A DNA stretch of 64,000 nt from assembly GCF_024809855.1 (NCBI RefSeq), contig NZ_JANUEM010000004.1, positions 1-64,000 of the forward strand, in the 5' to 3' direction. The stretch is from Rheinheimera pacifica (GTDB lineage: Bacteria > Pseudomonadota > Gammaproteobacteria > Enterobacterales > Alteromonadaceae). The notes beneath the pieces are model-generated. The model saw only the letters and a list, made by a program, of their open reading frames with translations, did no database searches and was not told where the DNA came from. The translations under genes were made by a program, and so were the position numbers. Below, in pieces: positions 63,608 through 64,000 of this stretch; positions within the stretch are counted from its first letter, which is position 1; every line of letters begins with the position of its first letter.

Positions 63608-64000
63608 TTATGCCTTAGCCGCTGCAGCAACTACTTGCTTGGCAGCACTAGTCAGGTCTGTGTCAGCGATAATATTCAGGCCGCTTTCAGACAGCACTTT
63701 AGCACCCAGTTCTGCATTGTTACCTTGCAGACGAACAACTACAGGTACTTTAACGCCAACTTCTTTCACTGCGCCGATTACACCTTCAGCGATCATGTCA
63801 CAACGCACGATACCACCGAAGATATTGATAAATACGGCTTTAACAGCGTCATCAGACAGGATAATTTTGAATGCTTCAACTACGCGCTCTTTAGTCGCAC
63901 CGCCGCCAACATCGAGGAAGTTAGCTGGTTGGCCACCGTGTAATTTAACGATGTCCATTGTGCCCATCGCTAAACCGGCACCGTTTACCATACAGCCGAT
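63608..64000 (-). CDS. sucC: Succinyl-CoA synthetase beta subunit, C-terminal part
   Basis: The last 130 residues are in the window: [56 protein letters not shown] and [16 protein letters not shown], the CoA-ligase domain. The gene continues past base 64000. Confidence 0.98.
   Translation of the reverse strand: MGCMVNGAGLAMGTMDIVKLHGGQPANFLDVGGGATKERVVEAFKIILSDDAVKAVFINIFGGIVRCDMIAEGVIGAVKEVGVKVPVVVRLQGNNAELGAKVLSESGLNIIADTDLTSAAKQVVAAAAKA

Noticed and set aside
1-64000. tRNA or rRNA genes
   Set aside because: I looked for T-loop GGTTCGAATCC-like motifs and cloverleaf arms and saw none; the GC-rich hairpins found are terminators or repeats.

Overview
The window looks like chromosomal DNA of a gammaproteobacterium of the Alteromonadales/Chromatiales type, with a Rheinheimera, Alishewanella or Arsukibacterium relative as the best guess. 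The reasons are an E. coli-like rluC / yceF-yceD-rpmF-plsX-fabHDG-acpP-fabF-pabC-mltG-tmk-holB-pilZ-tatD order, a GntR-controlled prpBC-acnD-prpF cluster, an acs/CrbRS acetate module, an arginine-type EF-P with EarP, and several families of long palindromic intergenic repeats. The genus is inference; the gammaproteobacterial assignment is firm.

Region 1 (1-6741) is the attI-proximal end of a chromosomal integron. Eleven small minus-strand genes are separated by attC sites whose outer cores resemble GTTAGC/GTTAT and whose arms pair imperfectly. The array is headed by an attI/promoter region and by a plus-strand integrase gene of which only about 45 N-terminal codons survive. Cassette products include a PD-(D/E)XK nuclease-like protein, a RelA/SpoT-type (p)ppGpp synthetase-like protein, an ankyrin lipoprotein, several small membrane proteins, a 27-residue membrane peptide and unknowns. 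One 468-bp cassette (125-residue secreted protein) occurs twice, apparently identically: directly beside attI and again eight cassettes further in.

Region 2 (6932-14025) is the 2-methylcitrate (propionate) operon prpR(GntR)-prpB-prpC-acnD-prpF, read leftward. It is interrupted by palindromic repeats and by a hairpin terminator between prpC and acnD. TTGTCGACAA-like operator candidates lie around the prpR start. A gap of about 630 bp follows, with a two-hairpin sRNA or terminator candidate and a long palindrome.

Region 3 (14655-31482) is the conserved fatty-acid and phospholipid synthesis block with DNA replication and cell-wall genes, then rluC and rne (RNase E) diverging across a 500-bp region that includes the rne leader.

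Region 4 (31560-44657) is an acetate module: a DcaP-like porin, acs, the response regulator CrbR, the transporter-fused hybrid kinase CrbS, a two-subunit sodium:acetate symporter, and a conserved cNMP/CBS/DUF294 protein with a DEDDh exonuclease.

Region 5 (44679-53124) is mixed housekeeping: an SGNH-like lipoprotein, acetyltransferases, efp-earP, a LysE exporter, an orphan solute-binding protein, a DUF3185-like peptide and glnS.

Region 6 (53304-61460) is a compact ten-gene leftward operon and the most unusual metabolic locus here. It encodes a thermostable-hemolysin-family protein, an acyl-activating enzyme, a heme-oxygenase-like diiron oxidase, a short-chain dehydrogenase, a TPR protein, an OmpR/QseB-type two-component system, an FtrB-like cupredoxin, an FTR1-like membrane protein and an outer-membrane barrel protein. 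A YTTAAG-N5-YTTAAG box (PmrA/QseB type) lies 45-61 bp upstream of the first gene, suggesting that the encoded regulator controls its own operon. The window ends with a NadR-like bifunctional enzyme, sucD and the 3' part of sucC.
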